Below are positions 16,733-27,716 of a stretch of 64,000 nucleotides of DNA, piece by piece. How positions within the stretch are numbered: the first letter of the stretch is position 1; every line of letters starts with the position of its first letter. Location of the stretch: assembly GCA_015055965.1 (NCBI GenBank), contig SVHG01000004.1, positions 91,994 to 155,993 of the forward strand, written 5' to 3'. Origin of the DNA: Clostridiales bacterium. Lineage in GTDB: Bacteria > Bacillota > Clostridia > Christensenellales > Borkfalkiaceae. Under the pieces are notes generated by a model. It saw only the letters and a program-made list of their open reading frames with translations, was not told the DNA's origin and searched no databases. The position numbers were made by a program, and so were the translations under genes.

Positions 16733-19183
16733 TTAGCGAATGGGTTTTAATCCCCAAATATTTTCCGCATATTCCTTAATACTTCTATCTGAAGAGAAGA
16801 AACCGCTTGCCGCAACGTTTCTTAAGCTCTTAACCGCCCAAAGGTTTCTATCCTTGTATTCTTCAAGCATAAGCTCTCTGGTCTTTTGATAATCGCCAAA
16901 ATCCGCCATACACATATAGGGATCGGCTACGGGTGACTGGGTTAATAAATAGTCTGCAATATGAGCAAAGCTTTCGCCGTTATAGCCCTTCTTTAAGCTT
17001 GCTATAACTCGTTTAAGCTTGGGATTAGAGTTATAGAACTGTGAGGAATTATAACCTCTGTTCCAAAGCTCTTCTACCTCGTGAGATCTTAAACCGAATA
17101 TATAAATATTTTCGTTACCAACCCTTTCACACATTTCAACGTTAGCGCCGTCCATAGTGCCAATGGTTAACGCGCCGTTTATCATGAACTTCATATTACC
17201 AGTACCGCTTGCTTCCTTACCTGCTTGTGAGATTTGCTCTGAAACCTCGGTTGCGGGCATAAGCTTTTCTGCAACGGTAACCGAATAGTTTTCTACGTAA
17301 CAAACCTTAAGCTTTTCACGAATGCGCTTATCGGGATTTTTATCTATATCCGCCACCAAATAACAGATAAGTCTAATAATCTGTTTAGCCATATAATAGC
17401 CGGAAGCAGCCTTTGCGCCAAATATAAAGGTTTGGGGTTGAATATCTAAGTCGGGATTTTCCTTTAAGTCCTCGTATAAGCTGATTATCTGCAATACGTT
17501 TAGTAATTGACGCTTATACTCGTGAAGTCTTTTTGCCTGAACGTCGAATAGAGTTTCAGGGTTAAGGGTTATTCCGCTATAAGATTTTAAATATGAAGCA
17601 AGCTGTTTTTTCTTTAATAGCTTGATTTCATTCATTCTTTTTAAAACGCTTGCGTCATTTTCAAACTTACCAAACTCACTTAAAAGTGAAGCGTCTTTAA
17701 TAAATCCGTCGCCAATACAGTCACTAATAAGTGAAGTAAGCTCCGGGTTAGACTGGCAAAGCCATCTTCTGTATGCAATACCGTTAGTTACGTTAGTGAA
17801 CTTATCGGGGTATATTTCGTTAAAATCCTTAAAGATACTTTCCTTAATAATTTCGCTGTGCAGTGAAGATACGCCGTTAACCTTTTTAGAGCCTATAACG
17901 CTTAAGTTAGCCATCTTTACCATTCCGTGTGAAATAATACTCATACGATTAATTCTATCCCAATCGCCGGGGTAAAGATTCCACATATCAGCGCAGAAGC
18001 GTCTGTTTATTTCCTTAATAATTGAGTAAACTCTGGGAAGTCTTCTTTCGATTAAATCCTCACTCCATTTTTCCAACGCTTCACTCATAACGGTATGGTT
18101 GGTGTACGCAACGGTGCGAACTACTATATCCCAAGCGCTATCCCAAGAATAGCCGTGCTCATCCATTAATAAACGCATAAGCTCGGGAATACAAAGAGCG
18201 GGGTGAGTATCGTTGATGTGAATGCTAGCCTTATCCGGTAAATTATCAAGCGAACCAAATCTTTCTAAGTGAACTGCTAAGATATTTTGTAAGGAGGCCG
18301 AAACTAAAAGATATTGCTGTTTTAAACGAAGAGATTTACCCTCGTAATGGTTATCGGAAGGATATAAAACCTTGGTTAAAAGCTCTGCTTCGTTAGCTTC
18401 TTGAACGCAACGCATATAATCACCTTCAGAGAAGGTTCTCATATCAAAGGATTTACTGGTTTTAGCCGTCCATAATCTTAAAACTGAAACGGCGCTTGAA
18501 TCCTTACCGGATATCATCATATCGTAAGGAATAGCCTCAACCTCGGTAGCGTCAACGTGATCTATCTTCATTCCATTAGGCGTCCAGTTTTCAACTATTC
18601 TACCGTCAAATTTAACCTTAAACGCCTTATCCATTCTTTGGGTAAGCCATACTTCGCCACCGGGTAGCCAATCGTCGGGAAGCTCTAACTGCCAACCGTC
18701 AACTATTTTTTGCTTAAATAAGCCGTATTCGTAGCGTAAAGAAAAGCCCATGGTGGGATAATCTAATGAAGCAAGCGAATCCATAAAGCAAGCGGCAAGT
18801 CTACCAAGACCACCGTTACCCAAGCCCGCGTCAGGCTCGTTTTCATAAAGCTCTTCAAGATTAGTTCCCAATTCCTTTAAGGCAGAATTAATAGCGTTTT
18901 CTATACTTAAATTGTAAACGTTATTCTTTAAAGATCTACCAAGAAGGTATTCCATGCAAAGGTAATAAACCCTTTTTCCTTCCTTTGAGTTTTTTAAGGT
19001 GTAATGGTAGCTTTTTCTCTTTTCTAAAAGAATATCCTTAACTATCATTACAACGGCCTTGTAAAGCTGTTCTGAGGATGCTTCCTCCGGCGTAACTCCG
19101 TAATAGCGTGAAAGCTTACTTTTAATTTGCTCTAAAGCTTCCTTTTTGGTAAGCTTGATTTTTGTCTCCATGTTTATTTGCAT
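16733..19183 (-). CDS. glgP: Glycogen/maltodextrin phosphorylase
   Basis: Releases glucose-1-phosphate from alpha-1,4-glucans using PLP. 816 residues, normal for the family. N-terminal GNGGLGRLAACFMDSLASL and the C-terminal PLP-lysine region EASGTGNMKFMINGALTIGT are intact. It overlaps glgA by 10 bp, so translation is probably coupled. Confidence 0.97.
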   Translation of the reverse strand: MQINMETKIKLTKKEALEQIKSKLSRYYGVTPEEASSEQLYKAVVMIVKDILLEKRKSYHYTLKNSKEGKRVYYLCMEYLLGRSLKNNVYNLSIENAINSALKELGTNLEELYENEPDAGLGNGGLGRLAACFMDSLASLDYPTMGFSLRYEYGLFKQKIVDGWQLELPDDWLPGGEVWLTQRMDKAFKVKFDGRIVENWTPNGMKIDHVDATEVEAIPYDMMISGKDSSAVSVLRLWTAKTSKSFDMRTFSEGDYMRCVQEANEAELLTKVLYPSDNHYEGKSLRLKQQYLLVSASLQNILAVHLERFGSLDNLPDKASIHINDTHPALCIPELMRLLMDEHGYSWDSAWDIVVRTVAYTNHTVMSEALEKWSEDLIERRLPRVYSIIKEINRRFCADMWNLYPGDWDRINRMSIISHGMVKMANLSVIGSKKVNGVSSLHSEIIKESIFKDFNEIYPDKFTNVTNGIAYRRWLCQSNPELTSLISDCIGDGFIKDASLLSEFGKFENDASVLKRMNEIKLLKKKQLASYLKSYSGITLNPETLFDVQAKRLHEYKRQLLNVLQIISLYEDLKENPDLDIQPQTFIFGAKAASGYYMAKQIIRLICYLVADIDKNPDKRIREKLKVCYVENYSVTVAEKLMPATEVSEQISQAGKEASGTGNMKFMINGALTIGTMDGANVEMCERVGNENIYIFGLRSHEVEELWNRGYNSSQFYNSNPKLKRVIASLKKGYNGESFAHIADYLLTQSPVADPYMCMADFGDYQKTRELMLEEYKDRNLWAVKSLRNVAASGFFSSDRSIKEYAENIWGLKPIR

Positions 19184-20814
19184 TCTCCTATAAGAGCATC
19201 GTAAAGTTTTTCGTATGACTGCGCTGATTTTTTCCAGCTGAAATCGCTGGTTATAGCGCTATTAATTAATTTTTCCCAAACGGGCTTGTTTCCATAAGTG
19301 TAAATCGCATCTTTAATTACGTATAACATTTCGTGAGCGTTGTAATTGTTAAATGCAAAGCCGTTACCGTTTTCTCTATTAGTATTAAAGGGTATTATGC
19401 TATCTGCAAGACCGCCCGTGCTTCTTACTACGGGAATAGTTGCGTATCTGCAAGCTATCATTTGTGAAAGTCCGCAAGGCTCTTGCTTAGAGGGCATTAA
19501 GAATATATCTGCGCCTGAATAAATTTTAGAAGCCATATCCTTATTGAATGCAATTAACGCCCTGCACTTACCGGGATATCTGCCTTCAGTATATTTAAAA
19601 TAGTTTTCGTAATCGGTATCGCCCTTACCTAATACTATGAACTGAACGTCTTCGTATAATATTTCGTCTAAAACAGCCTTAACAAGATCTAAGCCCTTAT
19701 GAGAAACTAATCTTGAAATTAAAGCGATTACCGGTACGTCGCGTTCGGGAAGGCCAAGCATCTTTTGAAGCTCGCGCTTACATTCCTTTTTGCCTGATAA
19801 ATCGTTAGCGCCGTAATTTTTAAATAGAGAACTATCCGTTTCGGGATTATATAGGTCAAGGTCTATACCGTTAAGTATACCGCATAGCTTTCTTTCGTTG
19901 CCTAAAATAACCCTTTCTAATCCGTGCGCAAAGTACGCGTCCTTAATTTCCCTTGCGTAGGTGGGGCTAACGGTGTTAACTCCGTCTGCAAGCTCAATAG
20001 CGCCCTTCATAAGGTTTAAGCAACCGTTATATTCAATCCTGCCGTGCGCCCATTCGGGGAAGCCGAATAAATCGCCTGCAAGGCTCATTGAATACTGACC
20101 TTGATATTCTATATTGTGAATGGTAAATAGAGTTTTAATTCTATCAAAACCAAACGAGCTGTTATATAGAGTTTTAAGATAGATTACTACCGCTGCAGAC
20201 TGCCAATCGTTACAGTTAATAACGTCGGGATAGAATTGAAGATATCCCAAGGTATCAACAACCGCTTTAGAGAAGAAGGCAAAGCGTTCGCCGTCGTCGT
20301 AACAGCCGTATAAGGTATCTCTCTTAAAGTAATATTCGTTATCTATAAAATAGAAGGTAACGCCGTCTAATCTGCAAGAATAAAGCCCGCAATATTGGTT
20401 ACGCCATGCAAGCGCAACGTTATAATTGCCCAAGAAAGTAAAGTTAGATCTTAAGCCGGCGTCTATCTTTGAATATAGGGGCATAATTACGCTAACGTCG
20501 TAATTATCGCGCTTTGCAAGCTCTTTGGGTAAAGAGCCTATTACGTCTGCTAAACCGCCCGTTTTAATAAAGGGTAAACCTTCAGAGGCAACGAAAAGCA
20601 CACTCTTTTTATTCTTGATTTCTATTAGCTCGCTAATAGTTTGTTGCTCCATAACGCTTTTTACGGGAGCTTCCTTTTTAACAGCTACCTTTACGCTTTC
20701 CTTTTTAGGCGCAGTTTCCGCTACGGGAGCGCTTTTTTGTCCACGCTTTTTGGGAAGATTCTTCATACCTTCCGATAAACTGATTTTTACTTTTTCTACT
20801 TTCTTTCTTGGCAT
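19174..20814 (-). CDS. glgA: Glycogen synthase with Lys-rich N-terminal extension
   Basis: GT5 ADP-glucose:glucan transferase. The catalytic region starts at KSVLFVASEGLPFIKTGGLADV (about residue 72) and contains the ADP-glucose-binding KTGG motif and the C-terminal KQEPCGLSQ motif. The first 70 residues are a Lys/Ala/Pro-rich, probably disordered tail absent from standard GlgA. A shorter start before the catalytic core is not obvious: the upstream ATG at 20814 has AGGAG and internal Met codons lack one. The tail could bind a partner or glycogen. Confidence 0.95.
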   Translation of the reverse strand: MPRKKVEKVKISLSEGMKNLPKKRGQKSAPVAETAPKKESVKVAVKKEAPVKSVMEQQTISELIEIKNKKSVLFVASEGLPFIKTGGLADVIGSLPKELAKRDNYDVSVIMPLYSKIDAGLRSNFTFLGNYNVALAWRNQYCGLYSCRLDGVTFYFIDNEYYFKRDTLYGCYDDGERFAFFSKAVVDTLGYLQFYPDVINCNDWQSAAVVIYLKTLYNSSFGFDRIKTLFTIHNIEYQGQYSMSLAGDLFGFPEWAHGRIEYNGCLNLMKGAIELADGVNTVSPTYAREIKDAYFAHGLERVILGNERKLCGILNGIDLDLYNPETDSSLFKNYGANDLSGKKECKRELQKMLGLPERDVPVIALISRLVSHKGLDLVKAVLDEILYEDVQFIVLGKGDTDYENYFKYTEGRYPGKCRALIAFNKDMASKIYSGADIFLMPSKQEPCGLSQMIACRYATIPVVRSTGGLADSIIPFNTNRENGNGFAFNNYNAHEMLYVIKDAIYTYGNKPVWEKLINSAITSDFSWKKSAQSYEKLYDALIGECK

Positions 20815-20935
20815 TTTATTTCTCCTTTTATTAGAAACGGTTATTTTATTTATCTAACCGTATTTTTCCTTCTATTGCATATTTAGCAAAGGAAATCCGT
20901 TAAAAAGCGAACTTCCTTTACCGCATAGTCTTTTA

Positions 20936-22054
20936 TTAAAGTACCGTTTTCTTATGAACGAAGAAGGGATGAGTAGAGCAACCTGAAAGCACTCTTCTAT
21001 CCTTAACCACGACGTTCTTATCTGTAATAAGGCAATTGATAAGGGCGTTTTCACCAACTAAGGTATCCTGCATTAATATACTGTTTTTAACAACAGTTCC
21101 CCTTCCTATCTTAACACCGCGGAAGATTATACTGTTATAAACCTCGCCTTCTATACAGCATCCGTCCGCAATAAGTGAGTTTTTAACGATTGCGTTTTCG
21201 CCGTAGGTTGTGGGAATACTGTCTTTAACCTTGGTGTAAACACCACCGCTTGCAAATAAATTATCTCTGTTTTGCTTATCTAAAAGCTTTAAGCTTTCAT
21301 CATAGTAAGACTGTAATGAAGAAATTCTTACGAAATATCCCCTATGCTCCCAAGCAAATATTTTTAGTCTATTTACGTTAGCGCCTAAAATATCAACGCC
21401 GAAATGTCTTTTGCCGTGAGCAACCGCGTCTGCTATAAGGTTTTGTAAAAGAGTTCTTCTCATGATGCAAACGTTTGCATACATATTAACCTCTTCACTC
21501 TTATACTCGCTGGGATCAAAGGCCATATCGGTAACTCTGCCCTTTTCTTCAACGCTTAAAAGTATATTGTTATTGCCTGAAATTGATTGAGGCGCGGTTT
21601 TATGGTAAACTAAGGTAATATCTGCCTGACGTCTGCTATGGAATTCCATTAAATCCTTGTAGTCCATATTACAAACGACGTCACTATCAGATAAAACTAC
21701 GAACTCCTCAGTTGATTTTGCTAAGAAGCCGGTAACGGTCTTTAACGCTTCTAATCTGGTGCTATATAAAGAGGTGCTTTCACTTACGCCAAATGGGGGA
21801 AGAATGATTAAACCACCGTGACGGCGAGCTAAATCCCAATCCTTACCGCTACCAACGTGGTCCATAAGTGATTGATAGTTACTCTTCGTAATAACGCCAA
21901 CCTTAGTTAAACCGCTGTTAACCATATTAGAAAGAGCAAAGTCTATAAGTCTGTATCTTCCGCAGAAGGGAATTGAAGCAGTAGTTCTGCCTGCGGTAAG
22001 CTCGGGTAAATTTGCGTCGTGTATATTAGAAAATATAATACCTAATGCATCCAT
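20936..22054 (-). CDS. glgD: Glucose-1-phosphate adenylyltransferase regulatory subunit
   Basis: 372 residues, paralogue of GlgC. The N-terminal nucleotidyltransferase motif is degraded (GIIFSNIHDANLPELTAGR instead of [14 protein letters not shown]), as expected for the regulatory subunit that forms a heteromer with GlgC in Firmicutes. A C-terminal left-handed beta-helix region is present. Its start overlaps the glgC stop by one base. Confidence 0.95.
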   Translation of the reverse strand: MDALGIIFSNIHDANLPELTAGRTTASIPFCGRYRLIDFALSNMVNSGLTKVGVITKSNYQSLMDHVGSGKDWDLARRHGGLIILPPFGVSESTSLYSTRLEALKTVTGFLAKSTEEFVVLSDSDVVCNMDYKDLMEFHSRRQADITLVYHKTAPQSISGNNNILLSVEEKGRVTDMAFDPSEYKSEEVNMYANVCIMRRTLLQNLIADAVAHGKRHFGVDILGANVNRLKIFAWEHRGYFVRISSLQSYYDESLKLLDKQNRDNLFASGGVYTKVKDSIPTTYGENAIVKNSLIADGCCIEGEVYNSIIFRGVKIGRGTVVKNSILMQDTLVGENALINCLITDKNVVVKDRRVLSGCSTHPFFVHKKTVL

Positions 22055-23262
22055 TATTTCACGCCCTCCACAATTTTTCCACCTTCTATTACTTCGCCTT
22101 CAGCCACGACTAACTCACGGCCTAAAACGGTAATCTTCTTGGGCTCTTCCGCGCTTCCAACGACTGCGTTTTCGCCAATAACTGCGTTTTCGTCTATAAT
22201 AGTATTGATAACCTTTGCGCCCTTTTTAACGGTGCATCCGCTAAAAATAACGCTACCTGAAACACAAGCGCCCTCTTCAACGGTAACGTTTGCAGATAAA
22301 ATAGAGTTTTCTACTTTACCTTCTATCTCACAGCCCAACGCAACTATACTACCCTTAACCTCGCCGTTAAGCCCTATATAGTGTGGGGGCGCGATAGGAT
22401 TCTTGGAATGGATTTTCCAATCGCTATCAGAAATATCAAATGAAGGATTAGAGCCTAATAAGTCCATATTAGCTTCGTAAAGAGAATCAATAGTTCCAAC
22501 GTCCTTCCAATAACCGCTAAACACGTAAGCGAACATCCTTTGGCCGTCTGCAAGCATAGAAGGAAGAATGTTCTTACCGAAGTCGTTACTGGTTTTTTCC
22601 TTCTGCTCGTCCTCTTCAAGATATTTATATAGCTTTTCTGCGTTGAAGATATATATACCCATAGAAGCAAGATTGCTCTTTGGCTTTTTGGGCTTTTCTT
22701 CAAATTCTACTATTTGATTGCCTTCGCCAACGTTAACGACGCCAAAGCGGGAAGCTTCTTCTAAAGGAACTTCTATGGTTGCAACGGTAACGTCTGCCCC
22801 GCGTTCCTTATGAAAATCAAGCATTTTGTGATAGTTCATCTTATAAATGTGGTCACCTGAAAGAATAAGAACGTATTCAGGGTTATATCTTTTGATGAAA
22901 GACATATTTTGATAAATTGCATTAGCCGTTCCCTTATACCATTCAGAGCCCTTCTTTGCCTGATAGGGTGATAGAATGTGAACCCCGCCGTACATACGGT
23001 CTAAGTCCCAAGGTTGGCCGTTGCCGATATAATCGTTTAATTCAAGGGGCTCGTACTGAGTCAATACGCCAACGGTATCAATACCTGAATTGATGCAGTT
23101 GGATAGCGGAAAGTCTATAATACGGTATTTTCCGCCAAAAGGAACTGCAGGCTTTGCAATTTTTGAAGTTAGCGTAAATAATCTACTTCCCTGACCACCG
23201 GCAAGCAACATAGCTACGCATTCTTTTTTTGATAACATTTTTCCCTCCAAATTATATATCAA
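22054..23262 (-). CDS. glgC: Glucose-1-phosphate adenylyltransferase
   Basis: Makes ADP-glucose from glucose-1-phosphate and ATP, the committed step of glycogen synthesis. 402 residues with the intact [20 protein letters not shown] signature, [10 protein letters not shown] and [12 protein letters not shown] blocks and hexapeptide beta-helix C terminus. The ATG at 23238 ([15 protein letters not shown]), preceded by GGAGGG, is the more likely true start than 23262. Confidence 0.97.
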   Translation of the reverse strand: MIYNLEGKMLSKKECVAMLLAGGQGSRLFTLTSKIAKPAVPFGGKYRIIDFPLSNCINSGIDTVGVLTQYEPLELNDYIGNGQPWDLDRMYGGVHILSPYQAKKGSEWYKGTANAIYQNMSFIKRYNPEYVLILSGDHIYKMNYHKMLDFHKERGADVTVATIEVPLEEASRFGVVNVGEGNQIVEFEEKPKKPKSNLASMGIYIFNAEKLYKYLEEDEQKEKTSNDFGKNILPSMLADGQRMFAYVFSGYWKDVGTIDSLYEANMDLLGSNPSFDISDSDWKIHSKNPIAPPHYIGLNGEVKGSIVALGCEIEGKVENSILSANVTVEEGACVSGSVIFSGCTVKKGAKVINTIIDENAVIGENAVVGSAEEPKKITVLGRELVVAEGEVIEGGKIVEGVK

Positions 23263-23306
23263 TATATTTTTTATAAAATCACGGATTGCTTTTACAATCC
23301 TTCTTT

Positions 23307-25184
23307 TTATTCCGTTTTTTCAAGATATAAGCAGGTAAACTTGGGAATGCTAACGGAAATAGAATATTTCTTTCCGTTAACGGGGGCTAGCTTTGATGCG
23401 TACTGCTTTTTACTAACCTTACCGCTTCCGCCAAGGCTTTTAGCATCCGTATCTAAAACGAGCCTGTATTTACCCTTTTCGCATCCTATACGGTAGTTTT
23501 CTAAATCTACGCCTGAAAAATTGATTACAACCAATATTTTACTACCGTCTAAGGCAATTCTTTCATAGGCGAATAGGTTAGAATTTCTATCGTCTGCAAC
23601 AAGCCAGTTAAAGCCTGTCCAGCTATCTTCTATTTCGTAAAAGGCAGGTGTTGAAAGATAAAATTCGTTCATCTTCTTAAAAAACACCTGTTGCTTTTTA
23701 TGCTCTTCCCTTTCAAGCAGTTCAAAGGGGATTTGTGAAGAATAATCCCACTCTTCTATCTGCCCTATCTCACTCCCCATAAAGCCAAGCTTTTTACCGG
23801 GGTGCGAGTAAGCGTAGCCCATTAAAGCGCGTACCTGCGCAAGCTTATCCTCTAAGCTACCGGGCATTTTACCCACCAGCGATTTCTTTCCGTAAACCAC
23901 CTCGTCGTGCGAAAGGGGAAGAATAAAATTCTCACTAAAGGCGTACATCATAGAAAAGTTCATTTTATTGTGGTACTGGCTTCTAAAGTAAGGATCGCAA
24001 GACATGTAATATAGCACGTCGTTCATCCAGCCCATATTCCACTTATAATCAAAACCAAGTCCACCTTCGCTAACCGAGTGGCTAACACCGGGAAAAGCGG
24101 TGGATTCCTCCGCCACCGTTATAACACCGCTAAAAGAGGAATGTATTACTTGGTTTAGCTTTTGCAAGAATGCAACGGCAGATTTGTTTACGTTACCGCC
24201 CTCCTCGTTGCGCTCCCATTCACCATCCTTTCTGTCGTAATCAAGATAGAGCATAGAAGAAACTGCATCCACCCTAATTCCGTCCACGTGATATTTATCA
24301 AAGAAAAAGTATGCAGAAGAGATTAAAAAGGACTGAACCTCCGGCTTACCCCAATCAAAGATTAAAGTTCCCCAGCTCTTATGCTCCTTTAAAAAGCCTT
24401 CGCCGTATTCGTAAAGGGGTGTTCCGTCAAAATTAGCAAGCCCGTGCTCATCCTTTGGGAAATGCCCGGGTACCCAATCGAGTATAACACCAATACCGTT
24501 TAGGTGAAACTGCTCTACCAAGTACATAAAATCCCGTGGCGCGCCAAATCGTGAAGTAGGCGCAAAATACCCGGTTACCTGATATCCCCAGCTTGGATCG
24601 TGCGGATATTCGGTTATAGGCATAAGCTCTACGTGGGTATACCCCATTTTTTTAACGTACTTAACCAGTTCTTTAGAAATTTCCTTATAGGTTAAATAAC
24701 TTCCGTCCTCACGGCGCATCCAGCTTGCAAGGTTAACCTCGTAAATACTCATTGGTAAATCGTGAGTATTTTTATTCGCCCTTTCAGCAATATATTCGCC
24801 GTCTGCCCAATTATACTTGGTAATATCGCAAACGATAGAAGCTCTTTCAGGCGTATTTTGGAAATAAAAGGCAAAGGGATCAGACTTATAAAGCAATTGA
24901 CCGCCAGTAGCTTGAATTGCGTATTTATAGCAAGCGCCTTCCTTAACCCCTTCTATAAAGCATTCCCAAATACCGCTTTCGGGTATCCTTTGCATATAGT
25001 TAGAATTAATTTGCCAACCGTTAAAATCGCCAACTACTGAAATAGCGCTTGCGTTAGGCGCGTAAACGCGGAAAAATACGCCCCTTGCTCCATCAAGATC
25101 CCCAAAATGACTTCCAAGAAACTGATAAGAACAATGGTTCGTGCCTTGATGAAATAAATAAATTGGTAATTGATTATTCATCAC
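23307..25184 (-). CDS. glgB: 1,4-alpha-glucan branching enzyme
   Basis: GH13 enzyme that introduces alpha-1,6 branches. 625 residues: N-terminal CBM48 ([23 protein letters not shown]), catalytic barrel with nucleophile Asp in [11 protein letters not shown], acid Glu in VAEEST, and the [12 protein letters not shown] motif, then an all-beta C-terminal domain. It is the first gene of the glg operon, behind a strong promoter. Confidence 0.97.
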   Translation of the reverse strand: MMNNQLPIYLFHQGTNHCSYQFLGSHFGDLDGARGVFFRVYAPNASAISVVGDFNGWQINSNYMQRIPESGIWECFIEGVKEGACYKYAIQATGGQLLYKSDPFAFYFQNTPERASIVCDITKYNWADGEYIAERANKNTHDLPMSIYEVNLASWMRREDGSYLTYKEISKELVKYVKKMGYTHVELMPITEYPHDPSWGYQVTGYFAPTSRFGAPRDFMYLVEQFHLNGIGVILDWVPGHFPKDEHGLANFDGTPLYEYGEGFLKEHKSWGTLIFDWGKPEVQSFLISSAYFFFDKYHVDGIRVDAVSSMLYLDYDRKDGEWERNEEGGNVNKSAVAFLQKLNQVIHSSFSGVITVAEESTAFPGVSHSVSEGGLGFDYKWNMGWMNDVLYYMSCDPYFRSQYHNKMNFSMMYAFSENFILPLSHDEVVYGKKSLVGKMPGSLEDKLAQVRALMGYAYSHPGKKLGFMGSEIGQIEEWDYSSQIPFELLEREEHKKQQVFFKKMNEFYLSTPAFYEIEDSWTGFNWLVADDRNSNLFAYERIALDGSKILVVINFSGVDLENYRIGCEKGKYRLVLDTDAKSLGGSGKVSKKQYASKLAPVNGKKYSISVSIPKFTCLYLEKTE

Positions 25185-25259
25185 ACTTTCCCGCCCTTTA
25201 TCTTGCCACGGCTAAGCTTTTTAATAAGATAATTTTATTAAAATTAACCGTGCGTATAT

Positions 25260-25288
25260 ATTATACTATATAATATATTTTTTTTCAA
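25260..25288 (-). promoter_or_regulatory. Promoter of glgB-glgC-glgD-glgA-glgP operon
   Basis: Minus strand TTGAAA (25283-25288), 17-bp spacer, TATAAT (25260-25265), followed by an AT-rich leader of about 70 nt. Confidence 0.75.
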
Positions 25289-25331
25289 GGGGTTTTTGAA
25301 AATTTTTTTCAATAAATTGCACAAAAATAAA

Positions 25332-25364
25332 GCCCGTTTTTAGTCATTATTGACAAATACGGGC
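25332..25364 (-). terminator. Terminator of dxs, overlapping its stop codon
   Basis: GCCCGT / ACGGGC outer arms with AT-rich inner pairing. On the minus strand the hairpin begins within the last codons of dxs and a T-rich tract follows. Confidence 0.7.
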
Positions 25365-27155
25365 AAAAATTATATTTTTTAAGTTTTCTTCTGTGAATCC
25401 ATTAGCCTCAAGCTGCTCGTCAACCGTTGCGTGTAAAACGAACTCGTCCTTTACTGCAAGAGTAATAACGTCAGCGGTAATATTAGCGCTTGAAAGGTAT
25501 GAAAGCACGCTTTCGCCAAAGCCACCCTTTAAAGAGTTTTCTTCTAAGGTTATTAGCGTTTTACCAAAACAGCCTTTTAGGATATCAACGTCTAAGGGCT
25601 TAACGCTTCTGGCGTTTATAACCCCTACTTCGCCGTTAAACTGCTTTGCTACCTTTAGGGCAAGACGGTTAAGTCTTGGGCCAACGGCAAGCATCATAAC
25701 CTTACTGCCTTCTAATAAAATTTCCCATTCGCCAACGCGTGAAAATGGGGTTAATGAAGCTATAGACTCGTTTTTACCGTTAGGATATCTTATTGCAACG
25801 GGCGCGTTAAGTGTAAGCGCGTGCTCTATCATAAGGGATAATTCACTCGCGTCCTTGGGGGCTAGCACCGTCATATTAGGCATAAGAGAAAGATAAGATA
25901 AATCAAACAAGCCCTGGTGCGTTCTACCGTCAGAACCAACGAAGCCCGCTCTATCAATTAAAAACACGACCGGAGCTTTTTGCATGCATACGTCTACCAT
26001 GATTTGGTCAAACGAGCGCTGTAAAAAGGTTGAATATACGCAAACTATCGGCTTTAATCCGCCAAGCGCCATACCGGCAGCGGAGGTTACCGCGTATTCT
26101 TCACAAATGCCAACGTCTATAAATCTATTGGGGAACTCGTTAGCAAAATCGACTAAGCCCGTTCCGTATTTCATACCTGCAGTAACTGCAACCACTTTAT
26201 CGTTATTTTTAGCAAGCGAGCAAAGAATGGGTGAAATTTCGCCTGCAAAGGTATTTTCGCTTACCGCGTACCCGCTTGAAACACCGTGATATTTTTCACT
26301 TTCCTCAACGGCAGGCTCGTACCCCTTACCCTTAACCGTTTTAACGTGAATAAAGGCGCTGTGTCCGCGCTCCTTTGCTTCCTTAAATACCTCCGTTAAG
26401 GTGTTTAAATCGTGGCCGTCGAAGCAGCCGTAATACTTAAAGCCCAATGCCTCCATTGAACTAACGGGGGATAAATAACGCTTAACACCCGCCCTAATTC
26501 TTCTTAAAAACCTACCTATAGCATTGTTACCCAATAGTTTGCGTAAAAATCTTTTTGTTTTTTTATAGCCTTTTTTACGTGAAAGCTTAGCCAAAATTTT
26601 ATACGCGCCGTTTTCGTTTTGGGAAATACTCATGCCGTTATCGTTAAAAACGATTACCATATTTTTAGGCTTTTTATCGCAAGCAAAAAAGGCTTCTAAA
26701 TTTTCGCCGTTAAAAAAGGACGCATCCCCAACGAAGCAAATAATATTATGGTCTTGCGATTGCATATCTCTTGCAGTAGCCAAACCGATAGAGGCAGAAA
26801 GACTGTTACCCGCATGCCCACCGATAAAATGATCGCCGATTGCGCTATCCGGAAAACCGCTTTCTCCGCCCAAGCTTCTAAGGGTAGAAAAATTATTTTT
26901 TCCACGGCATAAAATTTTGTAAGCGTAAGACTGATGACCTACGTCAAAGATAATTTTATCCCTTTCAAAATTATACACGTTACAAAGAGCGGTTATACAT
27001 TCAACCGCTCCTAACGCAGAGGCAAGGTGACCGCCCCTTTCGTATGAGGTTTGCTTAATGACTTCACGCAAGTTCTCGCAAAGGGGAGCTAAATCCTGCT
27101 TTGAAAGCGCGCAAACGTCCGAAACCGTTGTGATTTGTGATAAAATATCCTTCAT
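25347..27155 (-). CDS. dxs: 1-deoxy-D-xylulose-5-phosphate synthase
   Basis: TPP-dependent first enzyme of the MEP isoprenoid pathway, joining pyruvate and glyceraldehyde-3-phosphate. 602 residues. TPP motif region GDASFFNGENLEAF...NDNGMSIS and catalytic Glu region VGICEEYAVTSAAGMAL are present, and GHAGNSLSASIGLA is intact. It stands as a single gene between terminators. Confidence 0.96.
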   Translation of the reverse strand: MKDILSQITTVSDVCALSKQDLAPLCENLREVIKQTSYERGGHLASALGAVECITALCNVYNFERDKIIFDVGHQSYAYKILCRGKNNFSTLRSLGGESGFPDSAIGDHFIGGHAGNSLSASIGLATARDMQSQDHNIICFVGDASFFNGENLEAFFACDKKPKNMVIVFNDNGMSISQNENGAYKILAKLSRKKGYKKTKRFLRKLLGNNAIGRFLRRIRAGVKRYLSPVSSMEALGFKYYGCFDGHDLNTLTEVFKEAKERGHSAFIHVKTVKGKGYEPAVEESEKYHGVSSGYAVSENTFAGEISPILCSLAKNNDKVVAVTAGMKYGTGLVDFANEFPNRFIDVGICEEYAVTSAAGMALGGLKPIVCVYSTFLQRSFDQIMVDVCMQKAPVVFLIDRAGFVGSDGRTHQGLFDLSYLSLMPNMTVLAPKDASELSLMIEHALTLNAPVAIRYPNGKNESIASLTPFSRVGEWEILLEGSKVMMLAVGPRLNRLALKVAKQFNGEVGVINARSVKPLDVDILKGCFGKTLITLEENSLKGGFGESVLSYLSSANITADVITLAVKDEFVLHATVDEQLEANGFTEENLKNIIFARICQ

Positions 27156-27316
27156 TAAAATACCGATTAAAGTTAGTTATTAAAAGTTTATGCCTAAACC
27201 CAAAAAAAGATTATACTTTATAAAAAATAGCGCGTTAACCCCATAAAAGGGCGCGTTATAGCCACACGCGTTAAGCGCATAAAATAACGTTCGTTAAGAA
27301 ACTCACTAAAAAATAA

Positions 27317-27568
27317 TTAGTGCTTTTCGCCGTTATCTATATTTTTAAAATCATCCGTTAAAACCGTTTTGTGTGATGGGAACTCCCCTTCCTTAGCAGG
27401 CGCGTAAACGCCGTCTATTTTAATAGTTGCAAAATCATCCATATTCAAGCACTTACCGCAATTGTCGCAAAGCTTGGTAGGATCTAGATCGCAAAACTCA
27501 CACTCACCGCAATTTTCGCAGTCACGGTCAAATAAAACACATTTTTTTACGTTATCCTTTTCTGCCAT
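27317..27568 (-). CDS. Small Cys-rich protein, unknown function
   Basis: 83 residues when started at the ATG with AGAGAGGA upstream; the longer reading adds 17 residues without a good site. Eight Cys lie at 10, 17, 20, 23, 26, 34, 37 and 40 in CxxC steps, fitting a zinc ribbon or Fe-S binding fold. The C-terminal half is acidic and has no Cys. It lies divergent from lexA with 300 bp between them. No function is assigned. Confidence 0.75.
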   Translation of the reverse strand: MAEKDNVKKCVLFDRDCENCGECEFCDLDPTKLCDNCGKCLNMDDFATIKIDGVYAPAKEGEFPSHKTVLTDDFKNIDNGEKH

Positions 27569-27716
27569 AAATCCTCTCTTAAAGTAAACTTGTGTTTTTA
27601 TTGTATTATTGTATAACATTTTTGCAGTAATTTCAATACTTTTTTAAGAAAATATGTCAAAAAGTGTAAAATTTACCCCATTTTTATAAATTTTTTTAAA
27701 AAACCTTCAAAAAAGT

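Noticed and set aside
25393..25896. 167-residue plus-strand ORF opposite dxs
   Set aside because: Antisense shadow of a clearly coding, conserved region of dxs; composition without protein family likeness.
27225..27290. Degenerate repeat copy (GCGCGTTAACCCCATAAAAGGGCGC) after the Cys-rich gene region
   Set aside because: It shares the AAAATAGCG start and a hairpin layout, but the core has diverged too far to assign. A similar CGTTAACCAATAAAA at about 10411 is equally unclear.
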